A stretch of 64,000 bases of DNA from positions 14,538,899-14,602,898 of the forward strand of contig CM029129.1 of assembly GCA_016859345.1 (NCBI GenBank), written 5' to 3'. Source of the DNA: Istiophorus platypterus (taxonomy: Eukaryota > Chordata > Actinopteri > Istiophoriformes > Istiophoridae). A program made the position numbers and the translations under genes. Every line of letters starts with the position of its first letter. Position 1 is the stretch's first letter. This document shows positions 50,091-62,628 of the stretch, piece after piece. The notes beneath the pieces are model-generated. The model was not told the origin of the DNA. It did not search any database and saw only the letters and a list, made by a program, of their open reading frames with translations.

Positions 50091-51384
50091 TCAATTAAAG
50101 TTCAATCAAAACAGTTGCCTATTGTTTTTCTATCACCAAGTATTGGATTCATGGTCAAATTGTTTCAATTCTACAACATCAAAAATGCACTAGCATAATG
50201 TCACATGCTTAAATATCAACTATCAAACCAACAGTTTTCAAAATGGTCAAAGGTATAATCCTACTGGCTCTAATTATCCTTAAACCCTAAAAATCTTTTC
50301 AATGTAGTCATCAGCAAGAGACTACATCAAAATAGAAGCTAAAATGTTTTTTGCCTTAAGGACAACTCTCTATTTTCACTAATGCAAACTAAAAGATGCC
50401 ATGTAAAGCATTCTTAAAATATCACATCCATCCATCATCAACTGAGGATATATTACAAACTCCCGCTGGTTGGTCAGGGACAAGCCTCATCTGCGAGTCC
50501 TTCCTCCTGTATTTCACAACCATAAAAGGCTGTGACCTGTGCATCTGCTTGTGCTGCCTGCCTTTTCAGTAGAAAGAGCTGTGTCAACATTGGTGAAGCC
50601 GTAACTCACCGATAAGTTGAATTGTTAGATAATGCTTCAGTGAGAGGAGCCTTTAGTCAAATGAGATGTGTGCAAACAGATAAACTTCTGCACAACCACT
50701 CAAAAACACGTGTGCACTTAGTAGCCTGTGCACACAATAAAAGGAGGGGAAAGGCAGAAATGGAAAAGGAACAGAGATGAATGGGCATGTACACTGAATT
50801 ATACAGGAATTTAACATTAATGATAACATTGGAGGGGTTAGAGTTGGTAACTAGTTACGCCACGTAATCAATGTGGAAAACTGAGATATAGACTTAAAAA
50901 GTCTGGATTAACCCTGAAAAGGTGGTAATAACCTATTTTCCTCATGTTTATCTCTAACTGTCCCTGATTTTTCAAGATTGTTCCAGACTTTCAGGATTTG
51001 CACTCAACTCTTGTAGGTAGTTATTACCAATGTTTCCTAGTTATCCCTGACTTTTTCAAATTATTCCCAACATTTAATGTGCAGTTCCCAAATTTTGCAG
51101 GTTATTCTGATTTTTTTTAAGTTACCTTCGATTTTCTAGATGTTATTCTCACTTCTTAAGGGTAATTCTCTACCTTCTCTATCTGTTGGACATTTCAGTG
51201 TTAGTGTAGATTTTTTTATGCTTCCATGGGAATTCTTTATAATTCCCAGCATTACACACAAATTTGAAGCTTTGTGTTTCATTTTGTGTCATTCTCGGAC
51301 TGGAAGACACCGTGACTCATGTGTTAACACAGTGTACAGACATGCAAACTTCACAGAGGTTAGATGAACTAGTGAGTCTACAAT
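50091..51384. other. Intergenic, no gene recognised
   Basis: AT-rich sequence without recognised genes or clear repeats. Confidence 0.55.
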
Positions 51385-51545
51385 TGCCTGTTGCTGTGAA
51401 TGTGGGTGTGAAAGGTTTGTCTGTTTGTGTCGGGCCCATGATGGACTGTTCAGGGTCTAAGTCTCCCACGGATGAGCCCCCTGTGACCCTGAACCTGATG
51501 AATAAGTATAGAAAGTGGATGGTTTCACGTGCTGTCAGTAAAGTT
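51385..51545 (+). repeat. Degraded LINE/SINE 3'-tail-like repeat
   Basis: GGGCCCATGATGGACTG, TGTTCAGGGTCTAAG, CCCCCTGTGACCCTGAACCT and AAGTATAGAAAGTGGATGG follow the order of a 3' tail shared by many teleost retroposons (GATGGACTGG...TCCAGGGT...CCCGCGACCCT...ATAGAAAATGGATGG). An apparent 96-codon open frame across it is explained by this repeat rather than by a gene. Confidence 0.6.
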
Positions 51546-54500
51546 GTTTTATAACACACCAATCAAGCCAACTTGCAATGCATTCCTGTGATTTCTAAAG
51601 GTATCTGGTGTCGAATACCACCCATTTGGAATGCCAAGCTCTGAAAAACAAAAGTGAAGGATTGCGTCCAAACAGTATTTGACAACAGTATGATGGGAAC
51701 AACACTTTGTCTCCTCTGTCCCAAGGGAGCTGGTTTTGTCTGTGCTGACAGACAGCTCATGTAACCCAATCCTCAGGTATGGCAGCCCTGAGTCATTACT
51801 TGGCACACACACACACACACACACTTAGCAAGAGACAGTCAAGAACAAAATGTGCTGCGTGTGCTTCTTAGAAATGTTAATGCTTTAATTTGAATCCACT
51901 AATTGTTTAAGGATACCTTAGGACATAACAAAAAGCTGCGTCTTTACCTATCAGAGCAGATGCACTCATGGGAAGGCTCCCCCTCACACAGCAGACTGGA
52001 TGATCCCTCCTTTGTGCTTTTAATGTCTTCTTTCTGCCTCATTACCTGGTTGGAGTCACTGCAGCAGGCACACACGCACTAAGTTGTTTTCTCTGTGTCT
52101 TACTGCGTTGTTTAAACCCTCATCAGGGTGGAATAAATGGCACACAGACCGGAGTCACTGTCAAGCCCCCTGAGCTCGGCCCGATGAGGTTTGATTAAAG
52201 CGGCTGAAACCCAAAACCTGTTCCGTGTGTGTGTGTGTGTGTGTTTGCATGTTCACTTTCAATCACTGAGGCTCACAAACAAGCGAGACATGCATCACAA
52301 CTCACATACACATGTACTTCGCTGTCTCACCGTGTGTGTCCTCTTTAAATAAGCCCTGTAAAACAGGGGAGCATCTTTGACCTTTTGACCCCCCTGATGC
52401 ATGGCCCACCGGCCTGAGACAAGCACAGGCTGAGCCTTAACGCGGGGAAGCCGTGGAAACATCTGGAAAACCTTAACCTCAGCTAAATGAATGGGTGGCA
52501 GTAGATGCTTGGTTTTCTGTGGTAATTTTGCCGTCATGTGACATGTGCTGCTGATTTTTACGCAGAGTCAGAAAAAAATATTTTTTTGCACCCTCACACT
52601 CACAAAACTACGCCTCCGATACCAAATATCAATGACAGATGATACACTCTTCCACCACGTTTTATGTTTTGTTTACTACTCCTCGTCCGTTTGTTGTTTG
52701 TCAAGATGTGTGACATGCCAGACATTCAGTTCTCTACGCGTCATTACTTAATCACAGTCTTTTTTTTTAAGCACAAAGCTTCTGTTCAGGTGTGAAAATA
52801 ACCTGATGGTTGGTGTGTTATTCTTCGACCTTGACAGAATGGAAAACAAAATACCTTTGTGTTTAGCTAAGAGCAGAGACGCCCTGTTGTGTCGACGAGA
52901 TCAGATTTATGGTGGGATTCATTAGTCTGCATCATTCTGGTATAATGTGGGAAAAGTGGCTTGGTACAACTGCAGATATGCTACAAACAAACATGGAAGT
53001 TGTTTCATCTGTATTTTACTGGAAAATGTAACAGGTATTGTGAGACAGTGATAATATTAAATGTGCTATAACTCAGTACAGTGTAAATTCTGGAGTGGGC
53101 AAAGAGTGACACCTGTTGGCCGAAGTATAAAGCACATGAAAACAATTTGTGGGTCACTGTAGGACACAGCCAAAAACTGTCACAGGCAGCAGAAAAAATA
53201 ATTCGATTTATTAAAGATATGGAGCATGCGAAACTGTGTGGTGGAAAAAACCCGCCGAACATTAGTAATGTGTAACATATTAGCGGTGTCTGCTATTGTC
53301 ATTAAATATAATTTTGCCTCCTCTCCACATGAGTAATGATGAGTCATGATGTGGGAGAGACTGAGCAAAAACTTCCAAGTCCTGAGAAAAATGGGTCACG
53401 GATTGTAAGAAAAGACCTGTAACCTGTAATTTCGTGAAAGGTCAGTTTAAGTGCACAGATGTAAACACTGAACATTGAAGAAAGACGGATCAAATGCAAG
53501 CACAAACTCGCAGTCAAGATTAACATGACTTTATCTAACAGTTTTAATCTTTTATTGGCTTGTAATTTGCCCATTTTGAATTTGAATCATCATTCTACAC
53601 TGTTGCTGTGTAGGTGGGGGCAGGCAGGCATTCACTTTCTTAACCCACACTGACACCTTCTGGTCAAACAACATTACAAACGTTATAAACTTACATCACA
53701 CAGCCTGTTAAAGAGCACAAAATTAAAAATACGACATGTATAATGTGCCATATCACAGATGAAAATTCATTGTATCCAAGTAATTGTAAAATAATCTAAT
53801 GATAGATATTTACTGACTATAATGGCATTTTTTTTTTAAAAAGAAAAACAGTTAAGCAAAACTGTTCTTTACTCTCATATCATCGGCTAAAATGTGGATT
53901 GATAGTAGAGACTATACAAGTGCATTCTGCAATCTCTGGGAGGGTTTCATCAGATGTCTCCCAGCCTCCAACATGTGTTAGGGTGGGTTGCTCCAAAACA
54001 GCAAAAGCATTTTTTTCTTCTTACACTGCTCGGGCTGTAACTCTAGTACCAAAAAAAAAAAAAAAAGCAGAGAGTTCAAGCAGGGGAGATGATGGCGCAG
54101 CCGTGGACAGAGCGACTTCCCCAGATGGTTTTCACTCCATCCAAAGAACAAGCCCTGGAAACCCAGATGTAAACGTGACGGACTGCATGGATTACATTAC
54201 CGTAAATGTCCTAAAAGATTGAAACGTATGGACGAAATGCACGAGTTTCTTCAATCCATAATCGATTTTTTTTCTGTTTTTTTTTTTTTTAAAGGGTCCG
54301 TCCCTGTATTTTATTCGGTCTCCTGAAAGAACCTATGAATGAAACTATTAAATTAACCTATTAAAAACTTTCGATTTACTGGTGACAGTTATTTTTTTTT
54401 ACCTTAGGGGGTTTTAAATTGGCTGATTGATTTCCATATATAACCTTATTGATTATTGGTCATCGTAAAATCTTGATTTACATGAAACATTATTGTGACC

Positions 54501-55835
54501 GATTAATGTAGGTGTTGTTTACTTCAGCTCTGTAGGTTATATTCATAATTAGATTTTATCTCAGGATCAAAAAGGGAGAATCTGTGAAGGAATGTTTCCT
54601 TCTTTAGGTCTCTGGGTATTAGGCAGTGTCTCCTCAGGTCATTTAGCAGAAGGCCCTAAAAGCATTGTTTCATTGTCCATCATAAGGACGGCAGTGAAGA
54701 CAGTGACGGGGTCAAGCTGGCCCAGTCTGCGGTAGCTGTTGCAATAGCAACCGAAGTTGTAAGGATATGATAAACTGAGCCTCCAGGCGAGGAGGTGAAC
54801 AATCACAACACATGGGAGTCTTCAGCTTCTTTCTCATGGGAAAGTGTGTTGCATGAAATGTCGGATGTGACTCAAGTGAATCTGATGTATTCTGGAGGAT
54901 TTGATACCTGCTGAAATCTTCACACATGTATAGATAGGTGCTGTGGTCCCATGAAGAATATCCCTAATTGGAAATGTAGTAGGTTTGTATGCGTATTGCA
55001 TGGGTTTAAATAGGGCCTGCAGGGAAGATAACCTTGACATTCAGATGGCATTACACAGTGTTAACTTGTAGCTTACTGCTCACGTCTCTTGTCCTTGATG
55101 CGTCAAGCTTAAATAAATGCTTCTGAGTTAGACAACCGGGTCTCCTTAAACTTCTTTCCGTCACGAGTTAACCAGCTCGCAAGATTGCCATCACACAAAT
55201 AGCATCCATGATGGTCACTTGCTAACATCTTCTACAGTCAGTGACGGAATGTGACAGCCATGGAAAAAGTCCCTCAGAAATTTTAGAATAACAATAGCAA
55301 AAGGATATGAGTTTTAGTCCCATTCTAGGCTCTACTACTCTTGAATCGTGTACTTAAATGTTGTCTCCATTTTCAAACAAAGTTATATCCTGTGCTTTCT
55401 TTTGCTGATACTGCTATATCCCCTTGCATGGCTTCTCTCCACAACATCGCTGGCACCCATCATATGTTTTACGTAAAATCTTATACAATAAAGCAATCAA
55501 CAAGCTGTCAAATAAATGCATTGAATTAGAAGCACAGAGTAACATGAATTGGAAATACCCGAGTAAAGTAAACATACTTCCTTTTTTCAGGGAGTTTGAG
55601 TCTTTTCACTCTCATTGTGTTTGGTGCGAGCAGCAATAACTAAAAGGACTAAATCTTCCTTTTGTTTTGGTAGCAATACGTCTATTGAAACCCCTCTTGT
55701 ACTTTTTCTTACTCAACTTTTGAAATGCATCAGGCTTTGCACGTTAAATTGCCAGGATGCTAATTGTGACTGTTTCCTTGTCTGTACAATCGCTGTTCTA
55801 TCTTTTTCATTGCTGTTTTTTCCAGACTTACGTCG
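51546..55835. other. Intergenic, no gene recognised
   Basis: Right part of the spacer before the p4ha2 promoter. Contains short CA/GT tracts near 51808-51824 and 52223-52243 and an A-run at about 54050-54066. No supported exon. Confidence 0.55.
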
Positions 55836-56410
55836 CTCGGCCGCGAACTTGAGTATAACATCGACTGACTCATCGATCTAGAGCGCCTCGAAATTGTTAC
55901 CCGTATATTGTAGGCTCGCTGATTTTACACTGAGTGAGTCGCACGTCGAACCACCCTGAAAATACGCTAAAAAAGAAAAACCCCAATCCAGTCCCCCCCC
56001 AAAAAAAAAAAATCGTGAGCGCGAAAAGCGGGACGCGTGTGACGCGTAGCCCGCGAGTTGTCGGAGTTGCGCCTGAAAGCAACACGGCGGAAATCTCGGC
56101 GAGGAATGCCCCTGCGCGTCTGCTCCGAGCATTAAGGTCAGCCCTCCGGGAGGCTCTGTACGTGGCAGCGGCTGGAGCCCCCCTCTCGTCCCGGCTCTTA
56201 AACGCGGGGTTGCGGGGGAGACACCGCGTCCTCACGCCGAAGCGCGACCCGACCCTCGGAGAAAGGTAAAGGTGAACGGCGAACGTCGCGTGTGTGGCCC
56301 GCTGGAAGAGGCGCCCTCTTTCCGGGAGGAGGGTGAAGCGACGGGCTCTCGTGCCTTGTCGAGCATGCTGGGGATGGTTGACAGGAACAGCGGGTTTTTA
56401 TATTTATCTA

Positions 56411-56422
56411 TATATATAAATA
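56411..56422 (+). promoter_or_regulatory. p4ha2: TATA-like element upstream of p4ha2 leader
   Basis: TATATATAAATA in an otherwise GC-rich island. It would place a start near 56440-56450. An alternative start further upstream, using the donor gaaag|gtaaag at 56265, cannot be excluded. Confidence 0.4.
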
Positions 56423-56769
56423 CCCTCGCAGGGGGAAGGTGACAACCGGCGACGTGCGACGCCGACAGGGCGAAGCGGCGACGGCTACTTTGTTTCCCGG
56501 GGTTCCGACGCGTTCGTTGCGTTGCGTGCGACGGAGGTCGGGCAACAGTGTTTCGCAGCGAAAGGGGAGAAAGTTTCGGGTTTTTTTTTTTTATTATTTT
56601 TTGAAACTTTGCGCAAACTTTTTTTTTTTGTTGCCGCGGACCGCGTCTCCCGCACCGACGGCGCCCGCCGACGCCCGGTCGCGGAGGCGGACGGCGGCGA
56701 GGCGGGTTTGTAGACGCGGGGTTTGTATCTTTTTCTATCGGGCGCAGTCGGACGTATGGGTCGGCGCAC

Positions 56770-56850
56770 ATGGAGCCGACGGTGCGGGACGTTCAGGGAC
56801 CGGGGGAGCTCAAGCTCCGGGAGTTTCTAGAAACAACTGTCTTGGGCTGA
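56770..56850 (+). other. Upstream ORF in the p4ha2 leader (26 codons)
   Basis: ATG at 56770 opens MEPTVRDVQGPGELKLREFL and stops at TGA 56848-56850. Codon use is GC-rich like the island. It may simply be a regulatory uORF or chance. Confidence 0.35.
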
Positions 56851-56855
56851 CGTCA
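56848..56855. promoter_or_regulatory. Consensus CRE palindrome
   Basis: A perfect TGACGTCA, the full cAMP-response/ATF site, inside the CpG island near the p4ha2 leader. It also overlaps the stop codon of a 26-codon upstream ORF. Confidence 0.5.
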
Positions 56856-56882
56856 CCGGGACGGCCGGCGTTACAGCTGGAG

Positions 56883-56936
56883 ATGATGATGATGATGAGG
56901 AGGAGGAGGAGGAGGAGGAGGAGGATGATGATGAGC
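56883..56936. repeat. (GAT)n(GAG)n(GAT)n purine-rich trinucleotide tract
   Basis: ATG x5, AGG x10, ATG x3 in one frame, with a nearly all-purine strand in the AGG part. It lies in the probable p4ha2 leader. Confidence 0.92.
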
Positions 56937-57194
56937 GGACTCAGTGCGGCTCCTGCTCAGACCATGTTTTACCCAACTCCAGCTGGCAAACAGTCAGATT
57001 TAGCTTGTTTTTCTCGTTCCAGGTAAATAATCTCGGTGAAATAGGGTGTTAAACGTAAGTTGTGTGAATTTTAGCCTAATGAGGACAGAGGCTCTGGGAG
57101 ATTTTTACCGAGTTTCTTTTCTTTTTTTTTAAATAGTATAATTTTCGTAGCTGTGAGTATTGAGAAGTAAATGTGAAATTTCAGATTAATATAT

Positions 57195-57277
57195 CTAGGT
57201 TTGCAGCTGATAATTGTTTTTTGACAAAGACAAAACAGCAAATCCTCACATTCAAGAAGCTGGAACCCGAGAATGCC
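57195..57277. repeat. Interspersed repeat fragment, copy C
   Basis: TTTGCAGCTGATAATTG, then ACAGCAAATCCTCACATTCA and AGAAGCTGGAACCCGAGAAT. From memory this matches the other half of the family represented by copies A and B; in complete teleost copies the AGAAGCTGGAA block follows the AAAGATATT block. Confidence 0.45.
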
Positions 57278-57280
57278 TTT

Positions 57281-57324
<44 letters not shown>

Positions 57325-57325
57325 A
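57278..57325. repeat. (TTG)n microsatellite
   Basis: A pure TTG run of about 15 units. Reads as poly-Leu/Val on one strand and poly-Asn on the other, which explains the artificial open frames. Confidence 0.95.
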
Positions 57326-60300
57326 GAATTGACTACAACACTTGCTTTATTTCGACAATCAGTTGTTACTTGATCTTCGGTCAATCTAGTGATTGAAACA
57401 ATTATTAGTTCTTCCTGCCCTAGAACTGACCATTTTAATTTGAATGGATTGTCAAATAATACAAAATGTCATTACATACACACAGGTGTTGTATACATGC
57501 CAGGTGAGCGATGCCCTGCAGGAATTTATATCTACCCCAGTGGCATACCTGTTTGGTTGTGTCTTTTTAGCATAGATATTGGAAAAAAAACTTATCTAAA
57601 TGCCAGGGTAGTTCATATTTATTACATTTGTCTCCTTTTTGATAAACATTATTTGTATGAGCTTTCAGGGGAAGGCGATGGTGTGTTTGTGTGAAAAAAA
57701 AACAAACCTGTGAGTTTGTGTTTTGTGCTCCATATTTACTCTTCCTTTTTCTAAACTAATACATGCAACTTTGAGCCTGCCTGTCTCTTTATGTTTGTAA
57801 CAGCAGTTTGGTTACTGTTTACTGGCATTAACACAGTCTGGCTGTCACGTTGGATCGTCTTCCCTTAAAGGGATATAGTTTATATGGTCTATTTTTAGTA
57901 GCAACATGTCTTTAGATGTTTTTCAGCCGTAATTGTGTGAGATAGGTCTGTCTTTATGTTAACCACATATGGTCAGCAGAAATCTTGGAAAGATCTCTTT
58001 ACACGTTTTGCCATACTGAGAGATTTACTACACCATCCTTCCTTCCTGATATTGTCTAGTGCACAATGTCAGCGAAACTATTTTAGAAATGCTCTATTTC
58101 GTTGTCTCAGAGCAGGGAATGGCTAAAATACCATATGTAGTATTTCTGCTGATTGATTGGCTGTATAAAGTTGTGAAATCGCTCGCAATGATGTCCTTTA
58201 TTTACTCCTCATGTGATATTTAGTGGAAGTGAAAGTCAAAGCAAATTTTTGTACGTGCAGTGAGACATGTAAGTGGACCTCAGGACGTCTTCAGCTGTAT
58301 CAAATGATAATAATAAAGATTTACTTTCAACGAAGCCTAACATCTTGAACATCACATTGATAGTAGCGGATGTATATTAATCTAATTTTAGTCCAATTGA
58401 GGAATTAATTTTTGCTCTCCTCACGGTGTAAACTAAAAATGCTCATAGCAACAGCAATGACAAGTTTCACTATAAGTTTGAAATAGTTTTTCTTTGCTAG
58501 AGAGCGTTAAGGCTTCAAGACTGGCAGGTAGTGATTGTTTGGGCATGCTCACAGCCTGTGGATACTGTACATGCACATACTGTGTGTGGCATATTAGATA
58601 GCATGCATGTATCTCTCTGCAGACATGTGTAAGCAAGACTACATGTGTCTGTACTTTGTCCATGGCTTTGTGTCGAAGTACATGTCAGTCCTGTTTACTG
58701 ATTAATATCAGTCAGAAAAATACCTGTTTAGCATCAACCATTTGTTGCTTATCTTAGTGCAGCACTTCCAGACTTGTGTGCAAGCACTTGGCAAGCATCT
58801 TGTCTATCTTATAAGTCTACAGTTTTCTGGCATGCAACTCCCACTCCATAGTAACTTTCTGTACATAACTCATTTCGTACTCCCTATTAGTTTTACCAGA
58901 ATACTGAAATTTGGCCTTCGCTGCCAAAATGTAATGTAGAACAACTGTGAGCTGCCTTGACACCTCTGCAAGAAGAAAAGCCACCAAGCATCTCTTTTTA
59001 ATGGCTCTTGTGAAGAGTCATAGGAGTGAGTTTGAAAGTCTTCCTTCATCAGCTGTATCAAATAGTTCCATGTTTTGTTCTGGGAACTACTTTCAGAGTA
59101 CAGGGAATTGAACTCTTGTTAATATGTTATCTGTTGGAATCTGTTGAATTTTCCAGTGAAGGATGTAAACCCCACAGGAACCATGCTGCAGCTCAGTCTT
59201 TCCTCATCCCTTTCCTTTTTCATATGAATCATCCTCCTCCTTATCCTTGTCTTTAAGTCCGAATGGCAAGTTTAGTTGGTAAAACATATTTCTTATCATT
59301 TGAACGCCTTGGAAAAAAACCTTTTGAAATAGGTTTTGTGCAACAACATTAAACTTTCGCCTTGGTTGTCTTTGACAATGCCCTCCCACTCACATCAGTG
59401 TCCCTACTCTTTGCTTTTTGGCAGTGTTCTTGTTTGGATTTCTTGTGAAATAATATTTTTCAAACTGAGGGGAAAAATGTGATGAGAAAGATCAGTTTTA
59501 TTGATGATCAGTTTTGCGATATAAACTTTATCATTTTATCTCGACATATGTTTTAATCTGGTTTTTTTCCCTTTTAAAACTACAAGAAAATATTTATTTA
59601 AAAACTTCCTTGGTCAGCACTTGTGTGACCCAAGACATATTCTACTTGGACCAGCCAGATTCTTCTCTCAGGATTTGTTGTCAAGTGTGGTCCACCAGAA
59701 CAGATGAACAAGACAACTGCGTATGTTGCAAGAGATTTTACTCCTTGGGTAAACTTTTGGTCCTAAGAAAGCCCTGCCCCTTCAAAGACCTTGGATCCTG
59801 ACTGCTTTTCCAAAGAATGTGTTTTCTGGTTTCTAATCTTTCCCATGGAACCACACCTCAGTGTAAAAAGAACAAAAACAATTATTTTAATAAATCTGAT
59901 AGTTGGCTAAAAAACAGCAGAGGTTCTGTGGGTTATCGTCATCATTGACTTGCTACAGTAGAGCACAGCACTGCGCTCAATTGTAAATCCTTGAAGAAAT
60001 AATGAAATGTTGTTACAGTCACTTAAAAAATGTGAAACACAGTGAATGACACACCTTGATGTTGAAGAAACTGTCCTCAGCCTATTTAAAAAATTCTCTG
60101 TAAAAGCAGCATCAGGTTCATAATTACATTTCTTTGGTACAGAATGAAGATCCTGTTTTGTCTTGGGGTTTTTTTTGTTGTTGTTTTTTTTTTTTTCCAA
60201 ATTAAGGAGAATGTGGATTTAAAAAAAATACACCTTTCCTGTACTGTCCTCATGACCTGTCATATCATTTCCCATCCTGACCTCTCCTTAGTGCTGTTCA

Positions 60301-61202
60301 CCACCTTTGCCAGAAATGCCATGCAAGGGTCAAGAATAGAGAACGTTTTGGCAGTAAATGTAGCAGGCCCCTCTCCAGGAATGTGACATGGCTGTGAAAG
60401 CCTGCAACAACAGGCAAGACTGTGTTTGGGCTACACAACTGTGAAGGTTGTAAATTACAGGGAATGAGATTTAGTCCTTGGACTGTAGTAATATTTATCT
60501 GGGCTGGTACACATCAAGTTAGCCAAAAGTACTAAGCACACTGGAAGCCGAATTAGTACTAGTAGGAGTAATGTTACCTGAGAAAAGGACTTGGGGATTT
60601 GTTTATTAGGCTTTTGGCAGCAAAGAGTAGAACTTCTCATTTGAGGGTAAAGAATATATTTGTGTACAAACATGTACAACAATGTTTAAAATATAGTCAC
60701 AGACCTATATTCTCATACCCAATATGGTGTATCCTGCAAAAAAAAGTAATCATAAATAAGACAGTTATTCTTCTTACAAGACTTGCAGAACTTAAACACA
60801 GGAAAGTTGAGTTAGAATTCACAGTGGCCCACTATACATTTTAAAGTCATTTCACAACCCTTTGCCAATAATACCTACTTAGTGTACTGTTGGTTAGTGC
60901 CATATGCTGCGGTTGTCTGGGATGTTTGCCTCATTAAAGATATTCATTTCTCACAAATAGATGAAATTCCACTTTTTTTTTTACCATGTTTGTTTTGTAA
61001 AGAATCCACTGAACTACGATAATGTCACTGGCAGACAGATGTGGTGATGTTCAACTTTTTATCCCTAAAGCATGTACATCAACATTTTGCCCTGGAAATG
61101 TGTTGCGTGTCAATGGATTATTTCCTCTTTTACATGTAATTGGTATCTAAGTGCTTTAAGGCTCAAACTAAGTGTTTCCACTTAATGCACTTACTTATCT
61201 AT

Positions 61203-61231
61203 CTTATCTTTTTTTTTTTTTTTTTTTTTTG
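61203..61231. repeat. Poly(T) run
   Basis: About 21-22 consecutive T in the probable p4ha2 intron 1, followed by GCAACAACAG. It superficially resembles a splice acceptor. Confidence 0.9.
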
Positions 61232-61399
61232 CAACAACAGAAGGTTGACACACACATTGTCAGTTTCCAGTGAAAGGATTTCTTTTTCACCTGGAGCTTA
61301 TTCCTCACCAAGTGATTACTACATTAAGGCACCACTATCCCATCTCAGATCCTCTGTCATCACTAAGCCTTTGATTAGGTACTGATGCAGACATAAGTG

Positions 61400-61432
61400 T
61401 GTGTGCGTGCGTGCGTGCCTGCGTGCGTGCGT
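61400..61432. repeat. (GTGC/GCGT)n microsatellite
   Basis: GTGTGTGCGTGCGTGCGTGC followed by CTGCGTGCGTGCGT, an alternating purine-pyrimidine tract with Z-DNA potential. Confidence 0.85.
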
Positions 61433-62628
61433 TTGGGGGAATGTGTGTGAGCTGGATGTGTACACAGTCAACAGTAAGCAGTCATTACTTAGAAGTGATG
61501 TGGTAAAGCAGACTTAGATAAGATCCAGGAGGAGAAAGTGGAGCAGTGTGAGTTTTCAGCTAAAAGCACAAACAAAGCTGCTCTCAGTCCTGGACTGTGA
61601 ACAGGAGGCTTGTGCCAGGTGGTAATTCATTGTGTAGTCCTGCTTTTTCAGCTTCAGCCATGTTGTTGGCTCTGCGGTTGCTGAAAGTCCAGACAGCTCA
61701 TGTTCCTGCCACCCTAGATAAAATATTACTCATTTGAAAGGGTGAATGTTAGGGAGGACAATGTGTCAACTGGTGTCAAGAAAATCATAATAAACTAAGA
61801 AACAATATACTTTAAATAGCTGTCTGAACTGAAAATTACAGCAGTCTAACTTACTGTTTTGTGACTATTTTCTGATAATTATTAGAGCTTTCATATGTGG
61901 AATATGTCAAGTAGATCTTTAAATGTCTGTCCAGTATGTGAAAGATACAATGTGTTGTACTTTGTTTGACATTAACATTTTGAAAGCAAATTACTTGTGA
62001 ATTTCTGCAGTGCAAGCTCTTGATTATAATGATACTACAATGGAAACTGAGCTTTATTTACTTTTGCCTTTGTCACGAAAACTTTTTTTTTTTTTTAGGT
62101 ATCTGGTGGCCATGTTGACCTCCAGAACAGCACAATGAAAAGGAAACTGAACTCATACTGATTTTAACATGAACCAGATGTTTTGATGTGCTTTGGAAAT
62201 TTATAATATAAATTTTGTTCATATTACTGCATCTGCAAGGTACCTATATAGTGTGTATATATACTGCAATGTGGAAACAGAATGTTTTATTACAAAAAAC
62301 ACTTCTTTTTCAACAGTCTTTTTTATTTTGAGTTCATATTGGGAACTGGGCATAGAGGCCGATATGACAGCATGCCTCCCAGCAGGCATTAGTGACTCAT
62401 TCAGAGGAAACATACTGGAAACATTGAATGTTGTCAGATCATCAGCTAATTTAGCATGGAATTACAGCCCTATTGCATAAACTGTTCACTCAGGGTAATG
62501 GAAACTGCAAGTTTGTTTATGTGTGTGGTTAAAGAATTACCAACTGCTAGAGTATTTTTGCAACATGAAAATGAGCTGAGATTTTGTGACTGTACCGTGA
62601 CATGATGTGATAATGTTTCTCATTGCAG

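Larger units (their letters stand above)
55840..56990 (+). promoter_or_regulatory. p4ha2: CpG-rich promoter region of p4ha2
   Basis: A strong rise in GC content and CG density, with AT-rich flanks, lies about 6 kb upstream of the first p4ha2 coding exon. It contains TATA-like TATATATAAATA at about 56411-56422, a perfect CRE palindrome TGACGTCA at 56848-56855, and RCGTG cores of the HIF type (TACGTG at 56159-56164; GACGTGC near 56450). P4HA2 is a known HIF-induced gene, so hypoxia control is plausible, but occupancy is not shown by sequence. Confidence 0.7.
56445..57022 (+). other. p4ha2: Probable p4ha2 non-coding leader exon
   Basis: The exon end is inferred from the strong donor ttccag|gtaaat at 57022/57023 at the downstream edge of the CpG island. 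The start is inferred from the TATA-like element. The stretch contains upstream ATGs: a 26-codon ORF at 56770-56850 and an ATG/AGG repeat ORF from 56883. Transcript evidence is needed to fix both ends. Confidence 0.45.
57023..62628 (+). other. p4ha2: Probable p4ha2 intron 1 (within the 5' UTR)
   Basis: About 5.6 kb between the inferred leader donor and the AG acceptor (cattgcag|gttatt) of the signal-peptide exon. It contains a fragment of an interspersed repeat (57195-57277), (TTG)n at 57278-57325, a T-run at about 61210-61230 and a (GTGC)n-like tract at about 61403-61432. No other coding exon was recognised. Confidence 0.5.

Noticed and set aside
51264..51554. 96-codon plus-strand open frame
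   Set aside because: Its second half overlaps a degraded retroposon tail-like repeat (GATGGACTG...AGGGTCT...CCCTGTGACCCTGAA...ATAGAAAGTGGATGG), and no family match is seen.
56232..56771. 179-codon open frame on the minus strand in the same island
   Set aside because: Lies opposite the other open frame, is Arg/Pro/Lys-rich as expected for chance GC-rich translation, and resembles no family.
56439..57026. 195-codon open frame on the plus strand in the CpG island
   Set aside because: GC-rich sequence loses stop codons by chance; it is interrupted in meaning by T-runs and an ATG/AGG repeat, shows no domain, and ends at the inferred splice donor. Only its last part is kept as a possible upstream ORF.
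57173..57396. Open frames with poly-Leu, poly-Val or poly-Asn
   Set aside because: Products of the (TTG)n microsatellite in three frames.
61203..61260. Poly(T) plus GCAACAACAG as a splice acceptor for an extra p4ha2 exon
   Set aside because: The downstream open frame has no family resemblance and no partner donor could be justified.
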